A stretch of DNA of 64,000 bases from E44-bin88 sp034419075. Lineage in GTDB: Bacteria; Chloroflexota; Dehalococcoidia; Dehalococcoidales; BS750m-G39. The notes below the pieces were generated by a model. That model did no database searches. It was given only the letters and a program-made list of their open reading frames with translations, and was not told the DNA's origin. Made by a program: the position numbers and the translations under genes. The stretch is from the NCBI GenBank assembly GCA_034419075.1, contig DAOULR010000016.1, forward strand, positions 14,779-78,778. The letters are read 5' to 3'. Positions 51,099 to 59,157 of this stretch are shown piece by piece. Each line of letters starts with the position of its first letter. Position 1 is the first letter of the stretch.

Positions 51099-52506
51099 CC
51101 TCCTCATCATAGACTTCTCGTTCACGGCGCCGCCGGCCCCTGACGCCATCGTCGGCGCTCCGCTCAGCAGCCCCCTTCTTTTTCTTCTTCTTTGACTTGG
51201 GCGTTGCCTTAGTCGGGCCTGGGCCCAAAACGTCTTCGGCAAAGCGGAGCTTGGAAGACGACTCCGCCCCCACCTCCACCGGTGGCCTCAAGATAGTTTC
51301 TGGGGGAGCCAGTTCGGTCTCGAGAACGGGTTCAGGTTCGGGCTCGGCTTCAGGCTCTTCTTCAGGTACTTCGACTTCTTCCGGAGCCAACACCTCTTCG
51401 GGGACTAGCTCCTCAGGCGCCGCTTCTTCCCTAGCTTCGGGCGCAGGCTCGGCCTTAACCAGCTTCTCTTCCTCAGCGATGGAGGCGCTCTTTATGTCAA
51501 TCCGCCAGCCGCTGAGCTTGGCCGCCAGTCGGGCGTTCTGCCCCTCTTTACCGATGGCCAAGGAAAGCTGCTTATCAGGGACAACCACGGTAGCTATCCC
51601 TTCGTCTTCGTTCAGTTCCACGCTCAGTACCTGCGCCGGACTCAGGGCATTGGCAATGAAGGCGGCGGTATCATCGCTCCAGGCGACCACGTCCAGCTTT
51701 TCGCCGTTCAGCTCCCGCATAATATTCTGTATTCTGATGCCGCGCAAGCCCACACAGCAGCCGACGGGGTCAATGCCTTCCTGGCGTGCCGCCACCGCTA
51801 TCTTGCTGCGATAGCCCGCCTCGCGGGCGACCGCCTTAATCTCCACCACCCCACTCAAGACCTCGGGCACCTCAAGTTCAAAGAGGCGGCGCAGCAAATC
51901 GGGGTGAGAGCGTGAAACGACCACCTGAGGTCCGCGGCTGGTTCGTAATACCTCTAAGAGATAGACTCTGAGCCTCTGGCCAACGCGATACCTCTCATTG
52001 CGCACCTGCTCGGCGGCGGGGAGTATCGCTTCGGCTCTACCCAGGTCGACGTAAAGCTGTCGGGGCTCCATGCGCTGCACGACACCGGTGACGATATCGC
52101 CCTCTTTATCGGAATACTCCTCAAAGATGGCGCTGTGCTCCGCCTCATGGAGACGCTGCAGGATAACCTGCTTGGCCGTTTGGGCAGCAATACGCCCCGC
52201 GTTACGGGGGGTGGCCTCCACCATGACCGTCTCTTCAAGCTTGGCATCGGGGTTTATCTTGACGGCGTCGGCCAGCGATATCTCACGGCGCGTATCCGCA
52301 GGCTGTTCGACCACGGTTTTTCCTGCCCACACCCTAACCCGCCCCGTCGTGGGGTCAATCTTGACCGAAATATCCTGGTTCGGGGCAAAATTATCTTTTC
52401 GGTAAGCCGATGCCAGCGCCGTTTCCACGGCGGATAGCACCACCTCTTTGGGCAGGTTTTTCTCTGCCGAGAGCTGGGTTATGGCCAGCATAAATTCGCT
52501 CTTCAT
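51085..52506 (-). CDS. nusA: Transcription termination/antitermination protein NusA
   Basis: 473 residues: N-terminal RNA-polymerase-binding domain (1-125), S1 (about 130-200), KH1 and KH2 (about 205-345, with GIDPVGCCVGLRGIRIQNI and IGKEGQNARLAAKLSGWRIDI). After residue 350 comes a low-complexity tail of about 120 residues, first very acidic (Glu/Pro repeats) then with a six-lysine run and Arg clusters. It overlaps ylxR. No rimP gene precedes it, unlike the usual rimP-nusA order. The leader holds a terminator-like hairpin. Confidence 0.94.
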   Translation of the reverse strand: MKSEFMLAITQLSAEKNLPKEVVLSAVETALASAYRKDNFAPNQDISVKIDPTTGRVRVWAGKTVVEQPADTRREISLADAVKINPDAKLEETVMVEATPRNAGRIAAQTAKQVILQRLHEAEHSAIFEEYSDKEGDIVTGVVQRMEPRQLYVDLGRAEAILPAAEQVRNERYRVGQRLRVYLLEVLRTSRGPQVVVSRSHPDLLRRLFELEVPEVLSGVVEIKAVAREAGYRSKIAVAARQEGIDPVGCCVGLRGIRIQNIMRELNGEKLDVVAWSDDTAAFIANALSPAQVLSVELNEDEGIATVVVPDKQLSLAIGKEGQNARLAAKLSGWRIDIKSASIAEEEKLVKAEPAPEAREEAAPEELVPEEVLAPEEVEVPEEEPEAEPEPEPVLETELAPPETILRPPVEVGAESSSKLRFAEDVLGPGPTKATPKSKKKKKKGAAERSADDGVRGRRRREREVYDEEGEDY

Positions 52507-52546
52507 CCCCTATATATTCCTCCCCCAAATATTTATCCCCTACAAC

Positions 52547-52573
52547 AAAAAAGTGGGTTTCTCTGCCCCACTT
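52547..52573 (-). terminator. Terminator-like hairpin in the nusA leader (candidate attenuator)
   Basis: On the minus strand AAGTGGG and CCCACTT (7 pairs, 9-base loop, 52551-52573) are followed by a run of six T (52547-52552). The element lies between the nusA promoter and the nusA ATG with no gene in between on that strand, so it would stop transcription before nusA unless read through. Control of nusA by its own product is known in other bacteria. Confidence 0.6.
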
Positions 52574-52607
52574 AACAAGAACTTATCTAATTTAGTGTTC
52601 CGTGTAG

Positions 52608-52636
52608 AGTATACCACAACAGGCGACAGGATGCAA
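52608..52636 (-). promoter_or_regulatory. Promoter of the nusA operon
   Basis: Minus-strand TTGCAT (52631-52636), 17 bases, TATACT (52608-52613). It lies about 100 bases ahead of the nusA ATG, upstream of the terminator-like hairpin. Confidence 0.5.
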
Positions 52637-52727
52637 TAGCCTATATGCATTTCTAAGGGATATTCAGGATAATACCTTCACCTAGCAATTCTAATGGCGC
52701 TGAGCTATAATTAAAAACAGCCGCAAG

Positions 52728-53909
52728 ATGAGAAGCTTGGATATTAAAGCGCTAAAAGACTCGGTTATCAAAGCAGTAGAGGCTCACCGCCGCCAGCTCC
52801 GTGAATTAAGCCTTGAAATCCACGCCAACCCCGAGATTGGCTTTGAAGAGGTCAAGGCATCCGCCCTGCTTACCCACTACCTTGAAGAAAACGGCTTCGC
52901 CATAGAGCGGGGCATCTGTAAGCTAGACACCGCCTTCCGCGGCAGCTACGGAAAGGGCAAACCAGCCATCGCCATTCTAGCCGAGTACGACGCCCTGCCC
53001 AAATTAGGGCACGCCTGCGGCCATAACTTGATAGCTGGCGCTGCCGTCGGCGCCGCTGTGGCCGCCAAGCCAGCCATCGACAAATGCGGGGGCAGCGTCC
53101 TGGTTATCGGCACGCCCGCCGAGGAGTTCTACGGGGGCAAGGTGCTGATGGCGGAGCGGGGAGCCTTCGATAAGGTAGACATAGCCATGATGGTGCACCC
53201 GGGGGCGCACGACAGTGCCACCACCCAGGCCCTGGCCTGCATCACCCTGGAGGTCGAGTTCTTCGGCAAAGCGGCCCACGCCGCCACCAGGCCCGAAACG
53301 GGCATCAACGCCCTGGAGGCGATGCTCCTCTCCTTCGCCGCCATTAACGCCCTCAGGCAGCATGTCCTGGACAAGGCGCGCATCCACGGCATTATTACCG
53401 ACGGCGGAGAGGCGCCCAATGTCGTCCCCGCCCACAGCGCGGGCAGCTTTCTGGTGCGCGCCGAGGATAACGACTACCTGGACGAGCTAAAAGAAAGGGT
53501 GCTCGATTGCTTTGCTGGCGCCGCCGCCGCCACCGGCGCCCGTCTGGAATACCACTGGGGCGACTGGGTCTATGCGCCGCTGCTTAACAACCTGACGCTG
53601 GCCGAGCTCTTTCGGCAAAATATAAACCTGCTGGGGCGCCAGATGCCCCTTGTCGGCGCCAGCCGGGTCGGCAGCACCGATATGGGCAACGTCAGCCAGC
53701 TCGTACCGGGCATCCACCCCACCATCGGCATAGCGCCCGAAACGATAGTGATACACTCTCCGGAGTTTGCCGAAGTAGCCGCTTCTGAGGCAGGCATCAA
53801 GGGTATGCTCGATGCCGCCAAGGCGCTGGCAATGACGGTGGTTGACCTGACGGCCAGCGCGGAAACAGTTAAAAAAGTAGAAGCCGAGTTTCGGCGGACA
53901 GGCGGCTAA
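52728..53909 (+). CDS. M20-family amidohydrolase, second copy
   Basis: 393 residues of the same M20D-type enzyme as at 7220-8437. ILAEYDALPKLGHACGHN carries the Cys-x-His metal motif, TPAEEFYGGK the acidic ligands, and a lid domain follows. It has GTSTDMGNVS-like residues near the C-terminus (VGSTDMGNVS). It differs enough from the island copy to be an old paralogue. A TATAAT lies about 20 bases before the ATG. It may release amino acids from N-acyl derivatives. Confidence 0.86.
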   Translation: MRSLDIKALKDSVIKAVEAHRRQLRELSLEIHANPEIGFEEVKASALLTHYLEENGFAIERGICKLDTAFRGSYGKGKPAIAILAEYDALPKLGHACGHNLIAGAAVGAAVAAKPAIDKCGGSVLVIGTPAEEFYGGKVLMAERGAFDKVDIAMMVHPGAHDSATTQALACITLEVEFFGKAAHAATRPETGINALEAMLLSFAAINALRQHVLDKARIHGIITDGGEAPNVVPAHSAGSFLVRAEDNDYLDELKERVLDCFAGAAAATGARLEYHWGDWVYAPLLNNLTLAELFRQNINLLGRQMPLVGASRVGSTDMGNVSQLVPGIHPTIGIAPETIVIHSPEFAEVAASEAGIKGMLDAAKALAMTVVDLTASAETVKKVEAEFRRTGG

Positions 53910-53966
53910 AAGCCTTGTAAAACCAAGCACCGTGGTCTAAGATTATATTAACGCTTAGGAGAACTA

Positions 53967-54932
53967 ATGGAAGCCTATCTGGGTATTGATGTCGGTTCGG
54001 TAACCACCAAGTTAGCCGTGATAGATGAGGCAGATGAGCTGGTCGCCGACCTCTATCAGCCCACCCGGGGCAAACCCATCGAGACGACGCAGCGGGGCCT
54101 AAAGCAAATCAAAGAGCAACTCCCGGCGGGTATGAATATCTGCGGTGTCGCCACCACGGGCAGCGCCCGCTTCCTGGCTGGGGTTATCGTCGGTGCCGAC
54201 CTGGTCAAGAACGAGATTACCAGCCACGCCTTGGGCGCCCTGCACTACTTCCCCCAGAGCCAGACCGTCATCGAAATCGGCGGCCAGGACAGCAAGATTA
54301 TCATCATACGTGAGGGTATTGTCACCGACTTCGGCATGAACACGGTCTGCGCCGCGGGCACGGGCAGCTTCCTCGACCACCAGGCAATGCGCCTCAATAT
54401 GAGCATTGAGCGGTTCAGCCAAAAGGCGCTGGAGAGCACGACGCCGGTGCACATCTCGGGGCGGTGCACCGTTTTTGCCGAATCGGATATGATACATAAA
54501 CAGCAAACGGGGCACTGCACCGAGGACATTGTCTACGGCCTTTGCCAGACGCTGGTGCGCAACTACCTCAACAATGTCGGCCTGGGCAAGGACATTCAAC
54601 CCCCGATAGTATTTCAGGGTGGAGTTGCCTTCAACCATGGTATCGTCAAGGCGCTACAGGAAGAGCTCGGCCCTGAGGTTATCGTTCCCCCCCACCACGA
54701 GGTAATGGGGGCGATAGGCGCCGCCCTACTGGCGCACGAAGAGATGACCAGCGGTCGGAACGAAAGCCAGTTTAAGGGATTTGGCGTCAGCGAGATAGAT
54801 TACCGTACCTCCTCTTTCGAATGCCGGGCCTGCCCTACTCTGTGCGAGATATCCCAGCTTTCCGTAGAAGGCAAGATTCTGGCCCAGTGGGGAGGCCGCT
54901 GCGACCTCTGGCAGAAAAGCCTGAACATTTAA
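53967..54932 (+). CDS. Acyl-CoA dehydratase activase (BadF/BadG/BcrA/BcrD family ATPase)
   Basis: 321 residues: a single ASKHA domain with GIDVGSVTTKLAVID, the signature CAAGTGSF and RCTVFAESD (the two cluster cysteines of HgdC-type activators) and GGVAFN. A short cysteine-rich tail (CRACPTLCEI, then GGRCDLW) could hold another metal centre. HgdC-type activators hydrolyse ATP to push an electron into a dehydratase or benzoyl-CoA reductase. No dehydratase subunit genes are adjacent. The gene lies 20 bases before plsX. AGGAGA precedes the ATG. Confidence 0.85.
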   Translation: MEAYLGIDVGSVTTKLAVIDEADELVADLYQPTRGKPIETTQRGLKQIKEQLPAGMNICGVATTGSARFLAGVIVGADLVKNEITSHALGALHYFPQSQTVIEIGGQDSKIIIIREGIVTDFGMNTVCAAGTGSFLDHQAMRLNMSIERFSQKALESTTPVHISGRCTVFAESDMIHKQQTGHCTEDIVYGLCQTLVRNYLNNVGLGKDIQPPIVFQGGVAFNHGIVKALQEELGPEVIVPPHHEVMGAIGAALLAHEEMTSGRNESQFKGFGVSEIDYRTSSFECRACPTLCEISQLSVEGKILAQWGGRCDLWQKSLNI

Positions 54933-54951
54933 CAATGCTGGTGAGAAAGAT

Positions 54952-55965
54952 ATGTTAATTGCCGTTGATGCCGCTGGTGGCGAAAACGCCCCGCGGGAGG
55001 TAGTAAAGGGGGCCATAAAGGCCGTCCAGGAATACGGGATTGATATCGCCCTGGTGGGCGATAAAGCCGTGTTACACGTTCTGGCCGGACGCGATATTAA
55101 AAAGCTGAACCTCCAGATTATTGAAGCCACCGAGGTTATCGGCCCCAATGAGCACCCGATGAGAGCTGTGAAGAATAAGCCCAACTCCTCAATAGTCATC
55201 GGCATCAACATGGTGAGGGACGGCACCGCCGACGCCTTTGTCTCGGCGGGTAACACCGGGGCGGTGCTAGGCGCTGGCCTGCTCAACCTGAGGAAGATAG
55301 AGGGTATTGAGCGCCCCGCCCTGGGCAGCTTCCTCGATATCACCCTCACCACCCCCACCCTGCTCATCGATGCCGGCGCCAACGCCGAGTGTCGGCCCAG
55401 CCACCTGCTCCAGTTCGCCCAGATGGGCTCGACCTACGTTAAACACCTTATGGATATCCCCGAGCCGCGTGTCCGCCTGCTCAGCACGGGCGAAGAGGAG
55501 ACCAAGGGCAACCGCCTGACCCAAGAAAGTTACGAGCTGCTCAAAAAAAGCAAGCTAAACTTCGTCGGTAATATAGAAGGGCAGGACATAGCCAAGGCAA
55601 CCGCCGACGTCATCGTCACCGACGGCTTCACCGGTAATATCGTGCTCAAGACGATAGAAGGGGTGGGCGACACCTTCCTGGGGGCGGCGCGCCAGGTGGG
55701 CTATGTCGTCGCCACCGCCTATCATCTGCGCGGACGAGAGTTGCTCCAGGGAATCGGGCTGGGTTCCTGGGCCAAGAAGGCCGACTACAGGGAATACGGT
55801 GGCGCCTGTCTTCTGGGGGTGAACGGGACCATCATCGTCGCCCACGGCCGCAGTCAGGCCAAGGCGATAAAGAACGCCATAGGACAAGCCAAACAAACAG
55901 TAGAAAGTGACATATGCCGAATAATCAGGGAGGGAAATCATGAGCAAACCGATAGCCGTAACTGA
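54952..55965 (+). CDS. plsX: Phosphate acyltransferase PlsX
   Basis: 337 residues. The opening IAVDAAGGENAPREVVKGA is a variant of the usual DAMGGDHAP. VSAGNTGAVLGAGLL, DAGANAECRPSHLLQFAQMG and GFTGNIVLKTIEG are typical PlsX segments. It converts acyl-ACP to acyl phosphate for PlsY and phosphatidic acid synthesis. It overlaps trxA by 26 bases. Confidence 0.93.
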   Translation: MLIAVDAAGGENAPREVVKGAIKAVQEYGIDIALVGDKAVLHVLAGRDIKKLNLQIIEATEVIGPNEHPMRAVKNKPNSSIVIGINMVRDGTADAFVSAGNTGAVLGAGLLNLRKIEGIERPALGSFLDITLTTPTLLIDAGANAECRPSHLLQFAQMGSTYVKHLMDIPEPRVRLLSTGEEETKGNRLTQESYELLKKSKLNFVGNIEGQDIAKATADVIVTDGFTGNIVLKTIEGVGDTFLGAARQVGYVVATAYHLRGRELLQGIGLGSWAKKADYREYGGACLLGVNGTIIVAHGRSQAKAIKNAIGQAKQTVESDICRIIREGNHEQTDSRN

Positions 55966-56266
55966 CGCTGACTTCGAGGAGAAAGTACTAAAGGCAAAGA
56001 CACCGGTGCTGGTGGACTTCTGGGCGGCCTGGTGCCGGCCCTGTCTCATGACCGCGCCGGTGCTGGAAGAGCTGGCTAAGGAGTATGCCGGTAAGCTAAC
56101 CATCGCCAAGCTGGACGTTGACCAGAACGCCAAGACCGCCGCCCAGTACGGCATAATGGCTATACCCAACCTCATTATCTTCAAAGACGGCAAGCCAGTA
56201 TCGCAAATCGTCGGTTATAAGCCCAAGGAAGAACTGAAGCGCAGTCTGGAACCCGTCTTGGACTAG
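55940..56266 (+). CDS. trxA: Thioredoxin with CRPC active site
   Basis: 108 residues of the thioredoxin fold. The active site reads WCRPC (Cys32, Arg33, Pro34, Cys35) instead of the canonical WCGPC, and the cis-Pro loop is AIPN rather than IPT. A positive residue between the cysteines would raise the redox potential or change partner choice, which is inference. GGGAGGG upstream of the ATG lies inside the end of plsX. The pair shares a transcript. Confidence 0.9.
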   Translation: MSKPIAVTDADFEEKVLKAKTPVLVDFWAAWCRPCLMTAPVLEELAKEYAGKLTIAKLDVDQNAKTAAQYGIMAIPNLIIFKDGKPVSQIVGYKPKEELKRSLEPVLD

Positions 56267-56416
56267 GTCACAGATAGCGGTTACGTTGACGGTGGGGTGA
56301 AATTCCGGGAGAGCGAGCGCGGCACCAATATCTAAAAATTAGTACCGAATCACCCTTCGCCAAGTCTTTAATTCGACCATCCGACTACAGTATAATTACA
56401 AAACAAGGGAGAGATT

Positions 56417-57049
56417 ATGAAGGTTGTCTTCCTCCAGGACGTGCCCAACGTAGCCACAGCCGGCGAGCTAAAAGAGGTAGCCGACGGCTACGCCCGTAAC
56501 TTCCTCATCCCCCGCAAACTGGCCACCCTGGCCAGCCCCCAGGCAATGAGCCAGGTGAAGACCGGTGCCAAAATCCAGGCCCGGAGCGACGAGGAACTGG
56601 TCGAATTGGCCAAGCAGCTTGAAGGGAAAGAGGTCAGCCTCAAGGCACACGCTGGCGCCAAAGAACGGCTCTACGGTTCCATAACCAGTGCCGATATCGC
56701 CGCCGAGCTGGAGAGCGCCACCGGCATCGTCGTCGACAAGAGGAAGATAGAGCTGGACAAGCCTATCCACCAGCTCGGCAGCTATGAGCTGACCATCAAG
56801 CTGGGCAAAGACATTACACCCAAGATAAAGGTCAACGTCATCGAGGAGGAGACCAAAGAAGAGGCCAAGCCCGCCAAGAAGACAAAGAAAGCGGAAAAGA
56901 AGCCCGCCGCCGAGAAGAAGGCCAAGACGACCAAGAAGAAGGAGACCAAGGCGACCAAGGAAAAGAAGCCGGCTAAGAAAGAAACGGCCCCCAAGAAAAC
57001 GAAGAAGACCACGACCAAGGCCAAGACGACCAAGAAGGAGAAGGCTTAA
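56417..57049 (+). CDS. rplI: Large ribosomal subunit protein bL9 with long lysine-rich tail
   Basis: 210 residues. The first about 148 form L9: the N-terminal KVVFLQDVPNVATAGELKEVADGYARNFLIP domain, long helix and C-terminal domain. About 60 extra residues follow, almost only Lys, Thr, Ala, Glu and Pro, in irregular KKTKK/AEKK repeats. Such a tail is likely disordered and could bind RNA. GGGAGAG precedes the ATG. It lies one base before dnaB. Confidence 0.93.
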   Translation: MKVVFLQDVPNVATAGELKEVADGYARNFLIPRKLATLASPQAMSQVKTGAKIQARSDEELVELAKQLEGKEVSLKAHAGAKERLYGSITSADIAAELESATGIVVDKRKIELDKPIHQLGSYELTIKLGKDITPKIKVNVIEEETKEEAKPAKKTKKAEKKPAAEKKAKTTKKKETKATKEKKPAKKETAPKKTKKTTTKAKTTKKEKA

Positions 57050-57050
57050 C

Positions 57051-58436
57051 ATGACCAGCGAGAAGCTGCCGCCGCATGATGTCGATGCCGAGGAAGCGGT
57101 AATCGGCTCACTGCTCATTGACGGGTCGGCGATATTCAAGGTCGCCCCCATACTGGTACCGCTGGATAACAAGTCTGCTTTTTACACTGAGCGCAACGCC
57201 GCGATATATGATGCCTGCCTGGCGCTCTACGAACGCGACGAAGCCATAAACCAGATAACGGTGGCCCAGGAACTGGACAGGCAGGGGAAGCTGGAGGCCT
57301 GCGGCGGCGCCGCCTACCTGAGTCGGCTCATATCGATATGCCCCACCTCACTTGATATCGAAGACTATGCCCAGATTGTCTATCGCCTGGCGGTAATGCG
57401 CCGCCTCATTGATGCCGCGGGACAGATTAATAATATCGGCTATCGGGCTGACCCCGATGTCGAACGCAGCCTCAACGACGCCGAGGATATTCTCTTCCGA
57501 TTGCGCCACGGGCGCAGCCGCCGAGACCTGACCCATATTCGCCAGGTGCTGGACACATACTTCGAGACCACCACCCCTGAGGAGGAAGGCGCACCCCGGG
57601 AACGGCTGCCCTACGTGCTCTCCGGTTTCGCTGGGCTGGATGAGTTCCTGGGCGGATTTCAGCGCTCCGACCTGATTATCATCGGCGGACGACCGAGCAT
57701 GGGCAAGACCAGCCTGGCCCTGAGCCTGGCCCGAAACGCCGCCGTGGAGCAGGGGGCCTGCGTGGCTCTTTTCAGCCTGGAGATGGCGCGGGAACCACTG
57801 GTCTGGCGCATACTGGCCAGCGAATCCGAGGTCGACTCAAGGCGCATCCGCCTCGGGCTTCATACCGAAGACCAGGAAAAAAGGATTATGGACGCCATCG
57901 GCCAGCTCTCCGAAGCCAAGATATACATTGACGATACCCCTCAGCTGCGGGTGGTAGAGATGAGGAGCAAAGCCCGCCGCCTGCACTTTGAGCGGGGCAT
58001 CGACCTGATTATCGTTGACTACCTGCAGCTGATGCAGGGAGACAGGCGGTTTGATAACCGCGTCCAGGAGGTCAGCGAAATCTCCCGATCCCTGAAAGGG
58101 CTGGCCCGCGAGCTTAATGTGCCCCTGCTGGCGGTATCGCAGCTCAGCCGTGCCCCCGAGGGCAGAGCCTCCCACGAACCACAGCTCTCCGACCTGCGCG
58201 AGAGCGGCAGCATTGAACAGGACGCCGATGTCGTCGTCTTTGTCTACCGCGATGAGTACTACTACCCCAGCCGAGAGGACTGGGAACGGGAACACCCCGG
58301 GGAAAGCTACCCGCCGCCGGCCAGCATCATTATCGCCAAGCACCGCAACGGCCCCACCGGCGAGGTCAAGCTGCTTTTCAAGCCCAAGATGGCGAAGTTT
58401 GAGAATATTACTAACGAAGAACTGAGCCTGCTATAA
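57051..58436 (+). CDS. dnaB: Replicative DNA helicase DnaB
   Basis: 461 residues: N-terminal helical domain (about 1-110), linker and RecA-like domain with Walker A GGRPSMGKTSLA (about 205-216), DYLQLM Walker B, and LSRAPE then DLRESGSIEQDADVV. It unwinds the fork 5' to 3' as a hexamer. rplI lies directly upstream and a DnaD-like gene directly downstream. No intein is present. Confidence 0.95.
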   Translation: MTSEKLPPHDVDAEEAVIGSLLIDGSAIFKVAPILVPLDNKSAFYTERNAAIYDACLALYERDEAINQITVAQELDRQGKLEACGGAAYLSRLISICPTSLDIEDYAQIVYRLAVMRRLIDAAGQINNIGYRADPDVERSLNDAEDILFRLRHGRSRRDLTHIRQVLDTYFETTTPEEEGAPRERLPYVLSGFAGLDEFLGGFQRSDLIIIGGRPSMGKTSLALSLARNAAVEQGACVALFSLEMAREPLVWRILASESEVDSRRIRLGLHTEDQEKRIMDAIGQLSEAKIYIDDTPQLRVVEMRSKARRLHFERGIDLIIVDYLQLMQGDRRFDNRVQEVSEISRSLKGLARELNVPLLAVSQLSRAPEGRASHEPQLSDLRESGSIEQDADVVVFVYRDEYYYPSREDWEREHPGESYPPPASIIIAKHRNGPTGEVKLLFKPKMAKFENITNEELSLL

Positions 58437-58458
58437 GGCTCGTATGGTTTAGGTAACT

Positions 58459-59157
58459 ATGGAACAATTCAAGGGTTTCCCGGCTAAGTCGCAGTTTACC
58501 GCCGTGCCCAACGCCTTCTTCAGCACGCTGCTGCCGCAGATTAGCGATATCGCCGAGCTGAAAACAACCCTTCACATTTTTCAGACGCTCTACCAGAAGC
58601 GCGGCTATCCCCGCTTTACCAGCTACCGGGAGCTTTTGAGCAATAAGAGCCTGATGAGCAGCCTTAAAGACGAAGAGACATTGCGCCAAGCCCTGGAAAC
58701 GGCGGCCAAACGGGGCACAATCTTGCACCTGGCACTGGATAGGGACGGTAAGACCGAGGACATCTATCTGCTCAACACCGAGTCGGAGCGACAGGCTGTG
58801 GCCAAGATTGAAAGCGGCGAGCTTAAACTAAGCGGACTGGAGCTGAAAGAGCCCGCTTTGGTTGACGCCGAGGAGCCGCCCGACATCTTCAGTCTTTACG
58901 AACAGAACATCGGCATGCTCACTCCGATGATTGCCGAAGAGCTGCGCGACGCCCTGAAACTATACCCCGAAAACTGGATTAGCGACGCCATCAAAGAAGC
59001 GGTTAGCCATAACAAGCGCAAGTGGAGCTATATCTCCGCCATTTTAGAACGCTGGACGACCGAAGGTAGGAATGATGGAACATATCGGGGAGATTCTAAA
59101 AAGACAGGCCCGGATAAATACATCAAGGGCAAATATGGACACGTTGTCCAGCGCTGA
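58459..59157 (+). CDS. DnaD-domain replication protein
   Basis: 232 residues. The N-terminal part is a winged-helix-like region (FTAVPNAFFSTLLPQISDIAEL, then RFTSYRELLSN). The C-terminal part is a DnaD/DnaB_2 domain (IFSLYEQNIGMLTPMIAEELRDAL, then YPENWISDAIKEAVSHNKRKWSYISAIL). In Firmicutes DnaD and DnaB load the helicase. Placed between dnaB and a dnaC-like gene, it probably does the same here. It overlaps the next gene by 86 bases. Confidence 0.83.
   Translation: MEQFKGFPAKSQFTAVPNAFFSTLLPQISDIAELKTTLHIFQTLYQKRGYPRFTSYRELLSNKSLMSSLKDEETLRQALETAAKRGTILHLALDRDGKTEDIYLLNTESERQAVAKIESGELKLSGLELKEPALVDAEEPPDIFSLYEQNIGMLTPMIAEELRDALKLYPENWISDAIKEAVSHNKRKWSYISAILERWTTEGRNDGTYRGDSKKTGPDKYIKGKYGHVVQR

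Noticed and set aside
56860..57049. Frameshift in rplI producing the lysine-rich tail
   Set aside because: The frame runs cleanly to a stop one base before dnaB and the other two frames are not better. A real extension is more likely.
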